Shown here: positions 17,366 to 26,535 of the stretch, piece by piece
How the letters are laid out: each line of letters opens with the position of its first letter
Numbering within the stretch: position 1 is the first letter of the stretch
NCBI GenBank assembly: GCA_027310565.1
Contig: DAIDAP010000037.1
Location: forward strand, 62,001 to 126,000
DNA from: Chloroflexota bacterium
GTDB lineage: Bacteria; Chloroflexota; Limnocylindria; P2-11E
Length of the DNA stretch: 64,000 nt
Direction of reading: 5' to 3'
The notes under the pieces: generated by a model
Database searches by the model: none
Told to the model about the DNA's origin: nothing
The model's input: only the letters and a program-made list of their open reading frames with translations
Made by a program: the position numbers and the translations under genes

Positions 17366-19693
17366 TCACAGCCGCACGATCGTCGCGCCGTCGCCGCCCT
17401 CGCTCTGGGAGGCGGGCTCCTGCGCGCGCACGAGCGGGTGCCCTGCGAGCATCTCGCGCACCGCGGCTCGCAGGGCGCCCGTGCCCTTGCCGTGGACGAT
17501 GCGCAGCCGGTCGATGCCCGCGACGGCGGCGTCGTTGAGGTAGCGGTCGAGCACCGCGAGGGCCTCCTCGGCCCGCGCGCCGCGCAGGTCGAGCTGGAGC
17601 GGCACCGCCGCCGCGCTGCCCGCGACGGTCGGACGCGCCGACGCCGGCGCCGGCTCGGGAGCGGGCGCCTCGCGCAGGCTCGCCACGGGGACGCGCAGGC
17701 GCAGGGCGCCGGCGGCGACGTCGGCCATCCCGCGGTCGTCGATCGCGATGAGGCGGCCGGGCTCGCTCACGCCCTCGACGAGGACCGGGGCGCCGACCGC
17801 GATGGGCACCGTCGCCGCTCGCGCCGGGGCCGTCTCCCCGTGCGCTTCGCGCGCGCGCTCCGCGCCCGCCAGCGCCTCGCGGGCCTCGTCGATGAGGTTG
17901 CGCTTCGCGGCGCGGTCGCGCGCCTGCTCGGCCTGCCGCAGCGCGCGGCGTGACTGCAGCAGGAGCTCGTCCGCCTCGGCGCGGGCGCGGCGCAGCGCGC
18001 GGTCGGCGTCGTCGCGGAGCTTCGCCGCCTCGCGCTCGGCGTCGGCGGTGGCGCGCCGCGCGTCCTCCGCCGCGACGCGCGCCTCGTCGAGCGCCGCCGC
18101 GAGCTCGGTGCGACGGCGCTCCGCCTCGCGCAGCGTGCGCTCGAGCGAGCGATGGAGCTCGGAGAGGTGTGACTCGGCCCGGTGCAGGACCTCCGCGGCG
18201 AGCCCGAGGCGGGAGGCGATCGCGAACGCGTTGGACGCCCCCGGCAGGCCCACGTGGACGCGGAAGGTCGGCCGCAGCGTCTCGGGATCGAACTCCACGC
18301 TCGCGTTCGAGACGCCGGGCGTGTTCAGCGCGAAGGCCTTGAGCTCCGGGTAGTGCGTCGTCGCCGCGACGAGCACGCCGCGCGCGAGCAGCGTCTCGAG
18401 CACGGCCATCGCGAGCGCCGCCCCCTCGTCGGGATCCGTCCCGGCGCCCAGCTCGTCGAGGAGGGCGAGGTCCCCCGCCTCGGCCTCCGCGAGGGTCGCC
18501 ACGACGTTGCGCAGGTGCGAGCTGAACGTCGAGAGGCTCTGCGCGATCGACTGCTCGTCGCCGATGTCCGCGAATACGCGGCGCAGCACGGGGATCCGCG
18601 AGCCGCGCGCGGCCGGCACGTGGAGCCCGCACGCCGCCATGAGCACGAAGAGGCCCATCGTCCGCAGCGTCACCGTCTTCCCGCCCGTGTTGGGGCCGGT
18701 CACGACGAGCACGCGGAAGTCGGAGCCAAGACGGACGTCGATGGGGACGGCGGCGCCGCCCCGCGCGACGAGCAGCGGGTGGCGCGCGGCGATGAGGTCC
18801 AGCTCTCCCGTCGCGTCGAGCACGGGCCGCTCGCAGTCGAGCGCGTCCGCGAGGTGGGCCTTCGCGAGGACCAGGTCGATCCGCGCGAGCGCGCCCAGCA
18901 CGGCCTCGAGCTCAGCTGCGTCGCGCTCGACGCGCCGGGAGAGCTCGTCGAGGATCCTCCGCACCTCGTTCAGCTCCGCGAGCTCGGCCTCGCGAAGGGC
19001 GTTGTTCGCCTCGAGGATCTCGAGTGGCTCGATGAACACCGTCGCTCCGCTCGCGGACTGATCGTGCACGATCCCCTTGACCGTGCCGCGCATCTCGGCC
19101 TTCACCGGCACGACGTACCGGCCGCCGCGCTGCGTCACGATCGCCTCCTGGAGCGCCCGCGCGAGCTCGGGCGAGCGCAGCAGGCCGTCGAGCCGCTGCT
19201 GCAGCCGCGTCTGGGCGGCCCGCAGCGCGGCGCGCAGGCCTCCGAGCCGCGGGCTGGCACGGTCGAGCACCTCGCCGCCGCCGGCGATGGCGTGCTCGAC
19301 CGCCTCGGCGAGCGGGCGCGGCGGACGCGCGAAGTGCGCGAGCGAGGCGAGCGGCGGGTACGGATGCACGTCCGCGAAGAGCTTCTCCGCCGCGCGGACC
19401 GTGTCCGCGATCGCCAGGAGCTGATCCGGATCGAGCGTGCCGCCCAGCCGGGCGCGGCGCAGCGCGTCGCGGTAGTCGCGCGCCCCGGCCGTGCCGGCGG
19501 ATGGCAGGGCGCGCAGCAGCGCGCGCGCCGCCGCGGTCTCCTCCTGGAGGCGCTCCGCGTCGCGCACGTCGCCGACCGGTGCGATGGTCTCGGCGAGCTC
19601 ACGCGCCGGGGCGAGCGAGGTGCGCTCGGCGAGGAGCGCGCGCACGGCGGGCAGCTCGAGCGTCGCCAGCGAGCGCTCGGTGATGGCGCTCAT
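17366..19693 (-). CDS. mutS2: MutS2 endonuclease/ribosome-quality-control ATPase
   Basis: MutS2 family, 775 aa. The MutS core and lever are at 1-300, the ATPase has Walker A TGPNTGGKTVTL (near 331) and Walker B LLDELGAGTDPDEG (near 409), then a long Ala/Arg/Glu coiled coil (about 500-640). A KOW-like segment precedes a C-terminal Smr domain with LDLRGARAEEAL and HGKGTGAL. MutS2 suppresses recombination or splits collided ribosomes; it is not a mismatch-repair MutS. The ATG at 19693 overlaps the MPG stop (ATGA). The reading frame stays open further upstream, antisense to nothing conserved. Confidence 0.95.
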   Translation of the reverse strand: MSAITERSLATLELPAVRALLAERTSLAPARELAETIAPVGDVRDAERLQEETAAARALLRALPSAGTAGARDYRDALRRARLGGTLDPDQLLAIADTVRAAEKLFADVHPYPPLASLAHFARPPRPLAEAVEHAIAGGGEVLDRASPRLGGLRAALRAAQTRLQQRLDGLLRSPELARALQEAIVTQRGGRYVVPVKAEMRGTVKGIVHDQSASGATVFIEPLEILEANNALREAELAELNEVRRILDELSRRVERDAAELEAVLGALARIDLVLAKAHLADALDCERPVLDATGELDLIAARHPLLVARGGAAVPIDVRLGSDFRVLVVTGPNTGGKTVTLRTMGLFVLMAACGLHVPAARGSRIPVLRRVFADIGDEQSIAQSLSTFSSHLRNVVATLAEAEAGDLALLDELGAGTDPDEGAALAMAVLETLLARGVLVAATTHYPELKAFALNTPGVSNASVEFDPETLRPTFRVHVGLPGASNAFAIASRLGLAAEVLHRAESHLSELHRSLERTLREAERRRTELAAALDEARVAAEDARRATADAEREAAKLRDDADRALRRARAEADELLLQSRRALRQAEQARDRAAKRNLIDEAREALAGAERAREAHGETAPARAATVPIAVGAPVLVEGVSEPGRLIAIDDRGMADVAAGALRLRVPVASLREAPAPEPAPASARPTVAGSAAAVPLQLDLRGARAEEALAVLDRYLNDAAVAGIDRLRIVHGKGTGALRAAVREMLAGHPLVRAQEPASQSEGGDGATIVRL

Positions 19694-20202
19694 CGCCGCG
19701 AGACCCCGGGCGAGCCGCGGATCCAGAGCCGCCAGGCGCGCTCGCTGGTGACGCTCGGGGCGATCCCGATCCGCGGCCCGCGGGCCACGTCGCGCGCGGC
19801 GACGGCCGGTGCGTCCCGCAGGTGCAGCGGCGAGCGCACCAGGTCGGCTCCGGTGTCCGCCGTGCGCAGGCCGAACGCCCGGGCCAGCAGGCCCGGACCG
19901 GCGAGCCGGCGAGGATCGCCGCCGAGCCCCACGACGGGCTCGGCGCCGCGCAGGAGCACCGCGCCGGGGACGCCGGGCAGGTGCGCGACGACGTTCATGC
20001 AGGGCCACACTCCGTGCGAGAGGTAGACGTACGCGTGGCCGGGCGCGCCGAACATCACCGCCGCGCGCGGCGTCGGTCCGCGGTGGGCGTGCGATGCCGG
20101 ATCGCGCGGACCGTGGTACGCCTCGACCTCGACGAGCCGAGCGGCGCGCCGCCCATGCGGGTCATCGTAGACGAGCACCTTGCCGAGGAGGTCCCGCGCC
20201 AC
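19690..20202 (-). CDS. 3-methyladenine DNA glycosylase (MPG/AAG family)
   Basis: Monofunctional base-excision glycosylase that removes alkylated purines. The family core is present: LLGKVLV, EVEAYHGPRDPASHAHRG (catalytic Glu), MFGAPGHAYVYLSHG, NVVAH and GPGLLARAFG. The GTG at 20202 gives 170 aa but cuts off family-conserved residues: in the same frame just upstream lies LPRSFYARSTLAVARDLLGK, the canonical N-terminus. No ATG, GTG or TTG exists between that segment and the in-frame TGA upstream. An ATA overlapping the stop of the preceding permease gene (ATATAG) is the best-placed candidate. It ends overlapping the mutS2 start. Confidence 0.9.
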   Translation of the reverse strand: MARDLLGKVLVYDDPHGRRAARLVEVEAYHGPRDPASHAHRGPTPRAAVMFGAPGHAYVYLSHGVWPCMNVVAHLPGVPGAVLLRGAEPVVGLGGDPRRLAGPGLLARAFGLRTADTGADLVRSPLHLRDAPAVAARDVARGPRIGIAPSVTSERAWRLWIRGSPGVSRR

Positions 20203-20261
20203 GGCGAGCGTGGAGCGCGCGTAGAACGACCGCGGGAGCCGCGGACCGAGGCCCGTCGTCG

Positions 20262-21191
20262 CTATATCTTGCGCCGCGGGTCGAGCGCGTCGCGCAGGCC
20301 GTCACCGATGAAGTTGATGGCGAGTACGATGAGGAAGATCGCGAGCCCCGGGAAGATCGCGAAGTGTGGCGCGAAATCCAGGTAGTTCGTCGCGTCGAAC
20401 AGGAGCCGGCCGAGGCTGGGGACGTCCGGCGGGAACCCGAGGCCGAGGAACGAGAGCGTGGACTCGGTGATGACCGCGCCGCCCACGCCGATGGTCGCCG
20501 CGACGAGCACCGGGCTGAGCGAGTTCGGCAGGATGTGCCGCGAGATGATCCGGCCGTCCCTCGCGCCGGTGCAGCGGGCCGCCTCGACGAAATCGCGCCG
20601 CTTCAGCGACAGGAACTCCGCCCGGACCAGCCGCGCGACGGCCATCCAGTTGAGGACGCCGATGACGCCGACGATCATGACGAACGTCCCGATCTCGCTG
20701 CCGAGCGAGCGCTGAAGCGACTCGCGGAACAGGTAGATGAGGACGAGGAGCACCGGCAGCACGGGGAGCGACAGGAAGAGGTCGGTGAGCCGCATCAGCG
20801 GGTTGTCCAGCCGGCCGAAGTAGCCCGCGAAGGCGCCGATCGCCGTTCCCAGCGTGACCGCGAGCACGACGGCGGTGATCCCGACGGCGATCGATATCCG
20901 CCCCCCGAACAGCACGCGCGCGAGCATGTCGCGTCCGAGGTCGTCCGTCCCGAACGGGTGCTCGAGGCTCGGTCCCTTGAGGGCGATCGTGAAGTCGATC
21001 GCCGTCGCCGGCTGCGTCCAGAGGTAGGGACCCACGAGCGCTCCGAGGACCATGATGGTCAGCACCACCAGCCCGGTGACCGCGAGCCTGTCGCGGGTGA
21101 AGGTGAACCACGCGTCGCGCCACAGCGACCGCGCCGGACGCGCGGCGACCGAGGCCGCGATCTTCGGGAGCTCCTGCTCTGCCGCGGCCAT
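20262..21191 (-). CDS. Peptide/nickel-type ABC transporter permease (DppC-like)
   Basis: Inner-membrane permease of a dipeptide/oligopeptide ABC importer, 309 aa. It has an N-terminal OppC-type segment (RDAWFTFTRDRLAVTGLVVL), about six membrane helices, and the EAA loop EAARCTGARDGRIISRHILPN that contacts the ATPase. It ends in the family LDPRRK motif. The ATG at 21191 overlaps the dppB-like stop (TGATG). It follows a binding protein and DppB-like permease; no ATPase gene is present in this cluster. Confidence 0.93.
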   Translation of the reverse strand: MAAAEQELPKIAASVAARPARSLWRDAWFTFTRDRLAVTGLVVLTIMVLGALVGPYLWTQPATAIDFTIALKGPSLEHPFGTDDLGRDMLARVLFGGRISIAVGITAVVLAVTLGTAIGAFAGYFGRLDNPLMRLTDLFLSLPVLPVLLVLIYLFRESLQRSLGSEIGTFVMIVGVIGVLNWMAVARLVRAEFLSLKRRDFVEAARCTGARDGRIISRHILPNSLSPVLVAATIGVGGAVITESTLSFLGLGFPPDVPSLGRLLFDATNYLDFAPHFAIFPGLAIFLIVLAINFIGDGLRDALDPRRKI

Positions 21192-22150
21192 CAGGTGTAC
21201 TTGATCCTCGGGTCCAGGACGGCGTAGAGGACGTCGGCGATGAGATTGAACCCCACCACGAGCACGGCGAAGATGATGACGACGGCGGCGACCACGGGCG
21301 TGTCGCCCGTGCCGATGGACGTCACCAGGAGCTCCCCGATGCCGGGCACGCGGAAGATCTGCTCGGTGACGATGGCGCCGCCGAAGACCGCCGGGACGCC
21401 GAGCGCGATGAGCGTCACCACCGGGATGAGGCTGTTGCGGAGCACGTGCCGGAGCACCACGAACCGCTCGCGGAGACCCTTCGCGTGCGCCGTGCGCACG
21501 TAGTCGAGCGGCAGGTTCTCCAGCATCGACGCGCGCACGTAGCGTGTGAGCACCGCGGCGTCGAAGAGCGCGAGCACGGTGATCGGCATGATCGACTGCC
21601 GGATCTGCAGCCACAGCGTCTGGAGGTCCGTCACCTCGAGACGCGAGTCGTAGATGAACGTGAACCAGCGCAGCTTGATGCTGAAGATGATGATGAGGAG
21701 GATGCCGGTGAAGAACGTCGGCACCGAGAAGCCGGCGTAGGCCGAGAGCGAGATGACGCGGTCGACGACGGTGTTGCGCCGGATCGCCGAGAGGATCCCC
21801 GCCGGGAGCCCGATGAGCACGCCGACGAGGTACGCCACGCCGACGACGGCGAGCGTGTTCGGCAGCCGCTGCCAGATGAGGTCGGAGACCGACGAGCGCG
21901 TCATGAACGAGATCCCGAAGTTGCCCTGGGCGAGCGAGGTGAGCCACTTCGCGTAGCGGATCGGCCACGGCTGGTCGAGCCCGAGCGAGCGGCGGACGTT
22001 CTCGCGCACCTCCGGCGGCACGCGCGGGTCGAGCGCGAACTGCGCGAGCGGATCGATCGGGGCGAGCGCGAGGATCGCGTACATGACGAAGCTGATCGCG
22101 ATCAGCGTGGGGATCGCGACGAGCAGACGTCGGAGGATGAAGCGCCCCAT
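21191..22150 (-). CDS. Peptide/nickel-type ABC transporter permease (DppB-like)
   Basis: Permease partner of the DppC-like protein, 319 aa. It starts MGRFILRRLLVAIPTLIAIS, the classic OppB/DppB signature, has six membrane helices and an EAA loop (YVRTAHAKGLRERFVVLRHV) and ends LDPRIKYT. It lies 71 bases after the binding-protein gene; that gap holds a strong hairpin which probably sets lower expression of the permeases. Confidence 0.94.
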   Translation of the reverse strand: MGRFILRRLLVAIPTLIAISFVMYAILALAPIDPLAQFALDPRVPPEVRENVRRSLGLDQPWPIRYAKWLTSLAQGNFGISFMTRSSVSDLIWQRLPNTLAVVGVAYLVGVLIGLPAGILSAIRRNTVVDRVISLSAYAGFSVPTFFTGILLIIIFSIKLRWFTFIYDSRLEVTDLQTLWLQIRQSIMPITVLALFDAAVLTRYVRASMLENLPLDYVRTAHAKGLRERFVVLRHVLRNSLIPVVTLIALGVPAVFGGAIVTEQIFRVPGIGELLVTSIGTGDTPVVAAVVIIFAVLVVGFNLIADVLYAVLDPRIKYT

Positions 22151-22176
22151 GCTCTTCCTACCCGCGGGGCCCGGCG

Positions 22177-22205
22177 GATGGTGCCGTCACGAGGACGGCA
22201 CCATC
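22177..22205 (-). promoter_or_regulatory. 12-bp perfect hairpin between binding protein and permease genes
   Basis: GATGGTGCCGTC and GACGGCACCATC form a perfect 12-bp stem around a five-base loop, 16 bases past the binding-protein stop. No T-run follows, so it is more likely an mRNA-stabilising or partial-termination hairpin than a full terminator. Such hairpins are common after abundant ABC binding-protein genes. Confidence 0.7.
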
Positions 22206-22221
22206 ACGCCGTAGCGGCCCG

Positions 22222-23991
22222 CTACTTGGTCCAGTTCGCGATGTCGTAGAGCGAGGACTCGAACGGCGAGCCCTGGACGCCCTTGAGCGCCTTCGAGTAG
22301 CCGTTCGGCGTGGGCGCCGTGCGGTTCACCAGCGAGATGACGACCACGTTCTTCACGAGGTAGTCGTTCGCCTGGATCGCCAGCGCGTCGCGCTTGGCCG
22401 GGTCCGTCTCGCTCTTGAGCTGGTTCACCAAGGTGTCGTACGCGGGGTCGCAGAAGCGGCCCACGTTGTTCTTGTTCCAGTTGTTCGCCTTCGCGTTCCG
22501 CTCGTCGCAGATGTACTGCTGGAGGAATCCCGTCGGGTCGGGGTCCTGCGAGGAGGCGAACTCCTCCAGGTCGGCGTAGAACTTCGCGTACCCGTCGGGG
22601 GCCGTGTTGGTGAAGAAGGTCGTCGCGGACGAGTTGGTGATGTTGACCTTGAAGCCGATCTTCTCCCAGTCGGCCTTCAGGATCTCCTGCGTCTTCTGGC
22701 GGACGGCGTTGGTCGAGGTCTGGTAGTTGATGACGAGCTTCACGCCGCCCTTGGCGCGGATGCCGTCGGACCCCTTCACCCAGCCGTTGTCCTGGAGCAC
22801 CTTCTCCGCGGCCGCGGGGTCGTACTTGCAGACGTCGAGGCTGTCGGTGCTCTTCGAGCGCGGGAAGACGATGACGTTGCAGTACGGCTCGCCGCCCGGC
22901 TTGCCGTAGAGCTGCTCGGCCACCGCCGCGCGGTTGGCCGACATCGCGAGCGCGCGGCGCACGTTGATGTCGCCGAGGAACGGGTGCTTCTGGTCCGGCT
23001 CGGAGCGCTTGTCGCCGAGCGCGGGGTCCGGGTTCGCGAAGTTCACGGTGATGCGCTCGAGCGCGTTGTAGGTCGCCGCGAACTGGCACTTCGAATCCGC
23101 GGCGCTGATCATCGGCTGCAGGACCGCCAGCGGGACCTGCAGGTTCCAGGAGTAGTCGGCCTCGCCGGTCTGGCACGCGGCCCGTGCCGCGCCCTCGGCG
23201 TCGCCGCCTCCCTTGATCGTGACCGTCTTGAAGAACGGCTTGTTCGGGTCGCGGTAGTTGGGGTTGACGTCGTAGGTCACGACGTCGCCCGCCTTGAAGG
23301 ACGCGAGCTTGTACGGGCCGGTGCCGATCGGCTTCTGGTTCGCCGGGCAGTCCTTGGCTGCGGCGCCGACGCAGTTCGCGAACTGCGCCTTCTGGAGCAC
23401 GCCCTCGCTGGGGCCCACGCCGAACTCGCCCCAGTAGTTCGCGGTCGGCGCCTTGAAGGTGACGACGACCGTGTTCGGGTCCTTCGCCGTGACCGAGGCG
23501 ATGTCCTCGCAGTAGATCGCCGTCGTCGCGGCGGTGCCCTTGTCGCAGCGGTACTGCCAGCTGAAGACGACGTCGTCGGCCGAGAAGGCCGAGCCGTCCG
23601 ACCACTTGAGGTTCGGACGGAGCTTCCAGGTCACGGTCTTGAGGTCGCTGCTCACGCCGCCGTTCTGCGTCGTCGGGATCTCGGCCGCGAGGCCGTTCGC
23701 GAGCGGCTTGCCGTCAGGGCCCCACGACGCCAGCGGCTCGATGATCAGTCGCGACGCGTCGTTGTCCTTGGTGCCGCCCGCCTGGTGCGGGTTGAGGATC
23801 GTCGGTGCCTGCCAGTAGAGGATCGTGAGGTTCCCACCCGTGCCGCGCGCCGCCGTCGGTGCGACGGACGCGGTCGCGGTCGCCGCGACGGACGCCGTCG
23901 CGGTCGGCGTCGTGCCGGCCTGCTGACCGCACGCCGCGACCAGCAGCAGCGCGGCTCCCATGATCGCCAGTGCTCGCCTGTAGTGACTCAC
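22222..23991 (-). CDS. Peptide ABC transporter substrate-binding lipoprotein (SBP_bac_5)
   Basis: Extracytoplasmic peptide-binding lipoprotein, about 589 aa. The N-terminus YRRALAIMGAALLLVAACG has a lipobox LVAAC, followed by a Thr/Ala-rich flexible linker. The body is an SBP_bac_5 fold (LTILYWQAPTILNPHQA, then LKTVTWKLRPNLKWSDGSAF). I chose the GTG at 23991 because it gives a proper signal peptide and has GGAGGT ten bases upstream; the open frame extends further but is non-conserved. First gene of the cluster with dppB- and dppC-like genes. Substrate is probably oligopeptides, by family only. Confidence 0.93.
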   Translation of the reverse strand: MSHYRRALAIMGAALLLVAACGQQAGTTPTATASVAATATASVAPTAARGTGGNLTILYWQAPTILNPHQAGGTKDNDASRLIIEPLASWGPDGKPLANGLAAEIPTTQNGGVSSDLKTVTWKLRPNLKWSDGSAFSADDVVFSWQYRCDKGTAATTAIYCEDIASVTAKDPNTVVVTFKAPTANYWGEFGVGPSEGVLQKAQFANCVGAAAKDCPANQKPIGTGPYKLASFKAGDVVTYDVNPNYRDPNKPFFKTVTIKGGGDAEGAARAACQTGEADYSWNLQVPLAVLQPMISAADSKCQFAATYNALERITVNFANPDPALGDKRSEPDQKHPFLGDINVRRALAMSANRAAVAEQLYGKPGGEPYCNVIVFPRSKSTDSLDVCKYDPAAAEKVLQDNGWVKGSDGIRAKGGVKLVINYQTSTNAVRQKTQEILKADWEKIGFKVNITNSSATTFFTNTAPDGYAKFYADLEEFASSQDPDPTGFLQQYICDERNAKANNWNKNNVGRFCDPAYDTLVNQLKSETDPAKRDALAIQANDYLVKNVVVISLVNRTAPTPNGYSKALKGVQGSPFESSLYDIANWTK

Positions 23992-24072
23992 CGCCTGGTC
24001 CACCTCCAACGCTTCCCGCGGCCGCAACCGCCATACGGGGGCCGGTCCGCGAATGCGGCCGAGGCTACATTC

Positions 24073-24086
24073 GTGACGCCGGTCAC
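24073..24086. promoter_or_regulatory. Palindrome GTGACGCCGGTCAC upstream of the peptide transporter
   Basis: A palindrome of two 5-bp arms (GTGAC/GTCAC) lies about 80 bases before the binding-protein start, in the only sizeable gap between pheT and that gene. It could be an operator. I found no second copy, so this is weak. Confidence 0.25.
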
Positions 24087-24117
24087 ACAAGTTGGTACCA
24101 GGCGGGGTCCGCCGGGT

Positions 24118-26535
24118 TCAGCCGCGGAGGACGGCTCCGAGCTGGCGCTCCAGCCGTCCGCGGACTCGGCGGAGGGCCTTCTCGACATCGGTCTCGGACA
24201 GCGTGCCGGCCGCCGAGCGGAGGACGAGGCGCAGGGCGAAGCTCTTCCGGCCCGGCCCGATCTGGGCCCCGCGGTAGACGTCGAGGAGCGCGACCGACTC
24301 GATCGACCCCCTGCCCGCCTCGAGGGCGGCGTCAGAAACCTGTCCGTACGACACCGCCTCGTCGACGACCATCGCGAGGTCGCGGGTCGCCGGCGGATAG
24401 CGGGGCGGTACCTTGGCGGCGCCGTGTGCGGGCACCTCCGCGAGGAGCCACGCGACATCGACCTCGGCGAGGTAGGTCGCCTCGGGAAGCTCCCAGCGCT
24501 CGGCGACACGCGGATCGAGCTGCCCGAGGACCAGCACCGTCCGTCCGCTCCGCTCGACCCGCTCGGAGCGCCCCGGATGCAGTCCCGGCGCGCCGCGCAC
24601 CGTCTCCTTCGGCGCGCCGAGGCCGAGCGCATCACGCAGCCCGGTGACGACTCCCTGGAGGTCGTGCAGGTCGAAGAGGCGCTCTCCGGTGAGCCAGGTC
24701 TCGCCCGCGCGGACCGGCTCGCCCTGCCCGGCGAGGCAGATCGCGACGCTCCAGCGCTCCTCGGGCAGGTCCCCGGCGCGCGGAAGGTATGCCGGCGCGA
24801 TCTCGAACAGCGCGACGCCGTCGCGGAAGCGGAGGTTCCGCGATGCCGTGTCGAGCACGCTGGCGCGGAGCGTCGGCCGCATCACCGACTGCGCGAGCGT
24901 CGTCGGATTGACGATGCGCAGCGGCTCGGGTGCGATGCAGGTGCCGTCCGCGGTGAGGCGTGCCAGCCACGAGGGGTCGATCGCCGCGTACGAGACCGTG
25001 TCCTGCAGCCCGAACCCGACGAGGACGTCGCGGACGCGCTCCCGCAGCTCCTCGAGCGGATGCGCCTCCGGCACCGGCAGCGGGCCGTCGGGCATGCGTG
25101 TGGCGAGCCGGTCATAGCCGATGCTGCGCGCGATCTCCTCGATGAGGTCCTCGGGTATCGAGATGTCGGTGCGCGCGACGGGCGGCGTGGCGACGAGCTC
25201 GCCGTCCTCGACGCGCACCGCGAACTGGAGGCGCTCGAGCGCGCGCACCGCGTCATCGCGGCCGACCGGGATGCCGAGATGCCGCTCGATCTTCGCGATG
25301 GGCAGGCGGACGTCGACCACCGGCCGCGGGCGCGGGTAGCGATCGACGACGCCGACGGAGCGCGCGCCGGCGTGCTGCCGCAGGAGCGAGACCGCACGAC
25401 GGAGCGCCGTCGGGACGAGGTCGGGGCTGAGCTCCCAGGAGAAGCGGCGTGCGGCGGCGCTCGCCCCGCGCAGCTCGAGCCTCGTCGCGGTGCGTCCGAT
25501 GCCGCGCGGCTCGAACGAGGCGCACTCGAGCGCGATCGTCGCCGTGTCGGCGCGGATCTCGGAGTCTTCCCCGCCCATGATCCCGGCGATGCCGAGCGCG
25601 CGCTCGGCGTCCGCGATGACCAGCGTGCCGGGCGGAAGGTCGCGGTCGACGCCGTCGAGCGTGCGGAGGCGCTCGCCGGGGCGAGCCTGCCGCGCGACGA
25701 GCCTCCCGCCACGGATCTCGCGCAGGTCGTACGCGTGCAGCGGCTGCCCGAGCTCGAGCATGACGTAGTTGGTGACGTCGACGACGTTGGAGATCGGCCG
25801 CATACCCGCCGCGAGGAGGCGCTGCTGCATCCACTCCGGTGACGGACCGACCCGGACGCCGTCGAGACGGACGGCGGCGAACCGCGGGCAGGCATCCGGA
25901 TCGTCGATGCGCACGTCGAGGTCCGCCGGCGCACGGGCCGCGAGCTCGTCGCCGGCCGGCTCGCGCAGGGAGGTATCGAGGAGGGCGGCGACCTCGCGCG
26001 CGACGCCGACGATGCCGGTGCAGTCCGGACGGTTCGGCTGGAGCTCGAGCAGGAGCACCGTCTCGCCGAGCGCCTCCGACAGCGGCGCGCCGACCGCTGC
26101 GGTGTCGGGAAGGAGGAGGATGCCGTCGTGATCCTCGCCCAGGCCGAGCTCCTTCTCCGAGAGCACCATGCCCTCGCTCGTGATGCCACGCATGACCCGC
26201 GCCTTCATGGCCGTGCGCTCGCCGGTGTGGCCGTCGACGTACTCAGCGCCGAGCTCCGCGTACGGGACGAGGGCGCCGACGCGGAGGTTCGTGGCACCCG
26301 TGACCACCTGCCTGCGCCGCCCGGCGCCGTACTCGACGGTCGCGAGCAGCAGCTTGTCCGCGTTCGGGTGCTTGTCGAGCGCCGCGATGCGGCCGACCCA
26401 GATGTCCTTCCAGGCGGGCCGCTCGATGCCCTTCACCTCGGTGCCGGACATGTGCAGGCGGAGCGCGAGGTCGTCGACGGGGACGGCGACGTCGACGTAC
26501 TGGCGCAGCCAGGAGAGCGGGACGCGGACGAGCAT
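24118..26535 (-). CDS. pheT: Phenylalanyl-tRNA synthetase beta subunit
   Basis: Large subunit of the alpha2-beta2 PheRS, 805 aa. It begins MLVRVPLSWLRQYVD, followed by a tRNA-binding OB domain (about 40-150), the B3/B4 editing domain with SNVVDVTNYVMLELGQPLHA, the B5 domain, the catalytic-like core and a C-terminal FDX-ACB anticodon-binding domain (about 710-805, YPPATRDLAMVVDE). The ATG at 26535 overlaps the pheS stop (TGATG). Regulated together with pheS by the upstream T-box. Confidence 0.97.
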   Translation of the reverse strand: MLVRVPLSWLRQYVDVAVPVDDLALRLHMSGTEVKGIERPAWKDIWVGRIAALDKHPNADKLLLATVEYGAGRRRQVVTGATNLRVGALVPYAELGAEYVDGHTGERTAMKARVMRGITSEGMVLSEKELGLGEDHDGILLLPDTAAVGAPLSEALGETVLLLELQPNRPDCTGIVGVAREVAALLDTSLREPAGDELAARAPADLDVRIDDPDACPRFAAVRLDGVRVGPSPEWMQQRLLAAGMRPISNVVDVTNYVMLELGQPLHAYDLREIRGGRLVARQARPGERLRTLDGVDRDLPPGTLVIADAERALGIAGIMGGEDSEIRADTATIALECASFEPRGIGRTATRLELRGASAAARRFSWELSPDLVPTALRRAVSLLRQHAGARSVGVVDRYPRPRPVVDVRLPIAKIERHLGIPVGRDDAVRALERLQFAVRVEDGELVATPPVARTDISIPEDLIEEIARSIGYDRLATRMPDGPLPVPEAHPLEELRERVRDVLVGFGLQDTVSYAAIDPSWLARLTADGTCIAPEPLRIVNPTTLAQSVMRPTLRASVLDTASRNLRFRDGVALFEIAPAYLPRAGDLPEERWSVAICLAGQGEPVRAGETWLTGERLFDLHDLQGVVTGLRDALGLGAPKETVRGAPGLHPGRSERVERSGRTVLVLGQLDPRVAERWELPEATYLAEVDVAWLLAEVPAHGAAKVPPRYPPATRDLAMVVDEAVSYGQVSDAALEAGRGSIESVALLDVYRGAQIGPGRKSFALRLVLRSAAGTLSETDVEKALRRVRGRLERQLGAVLRG

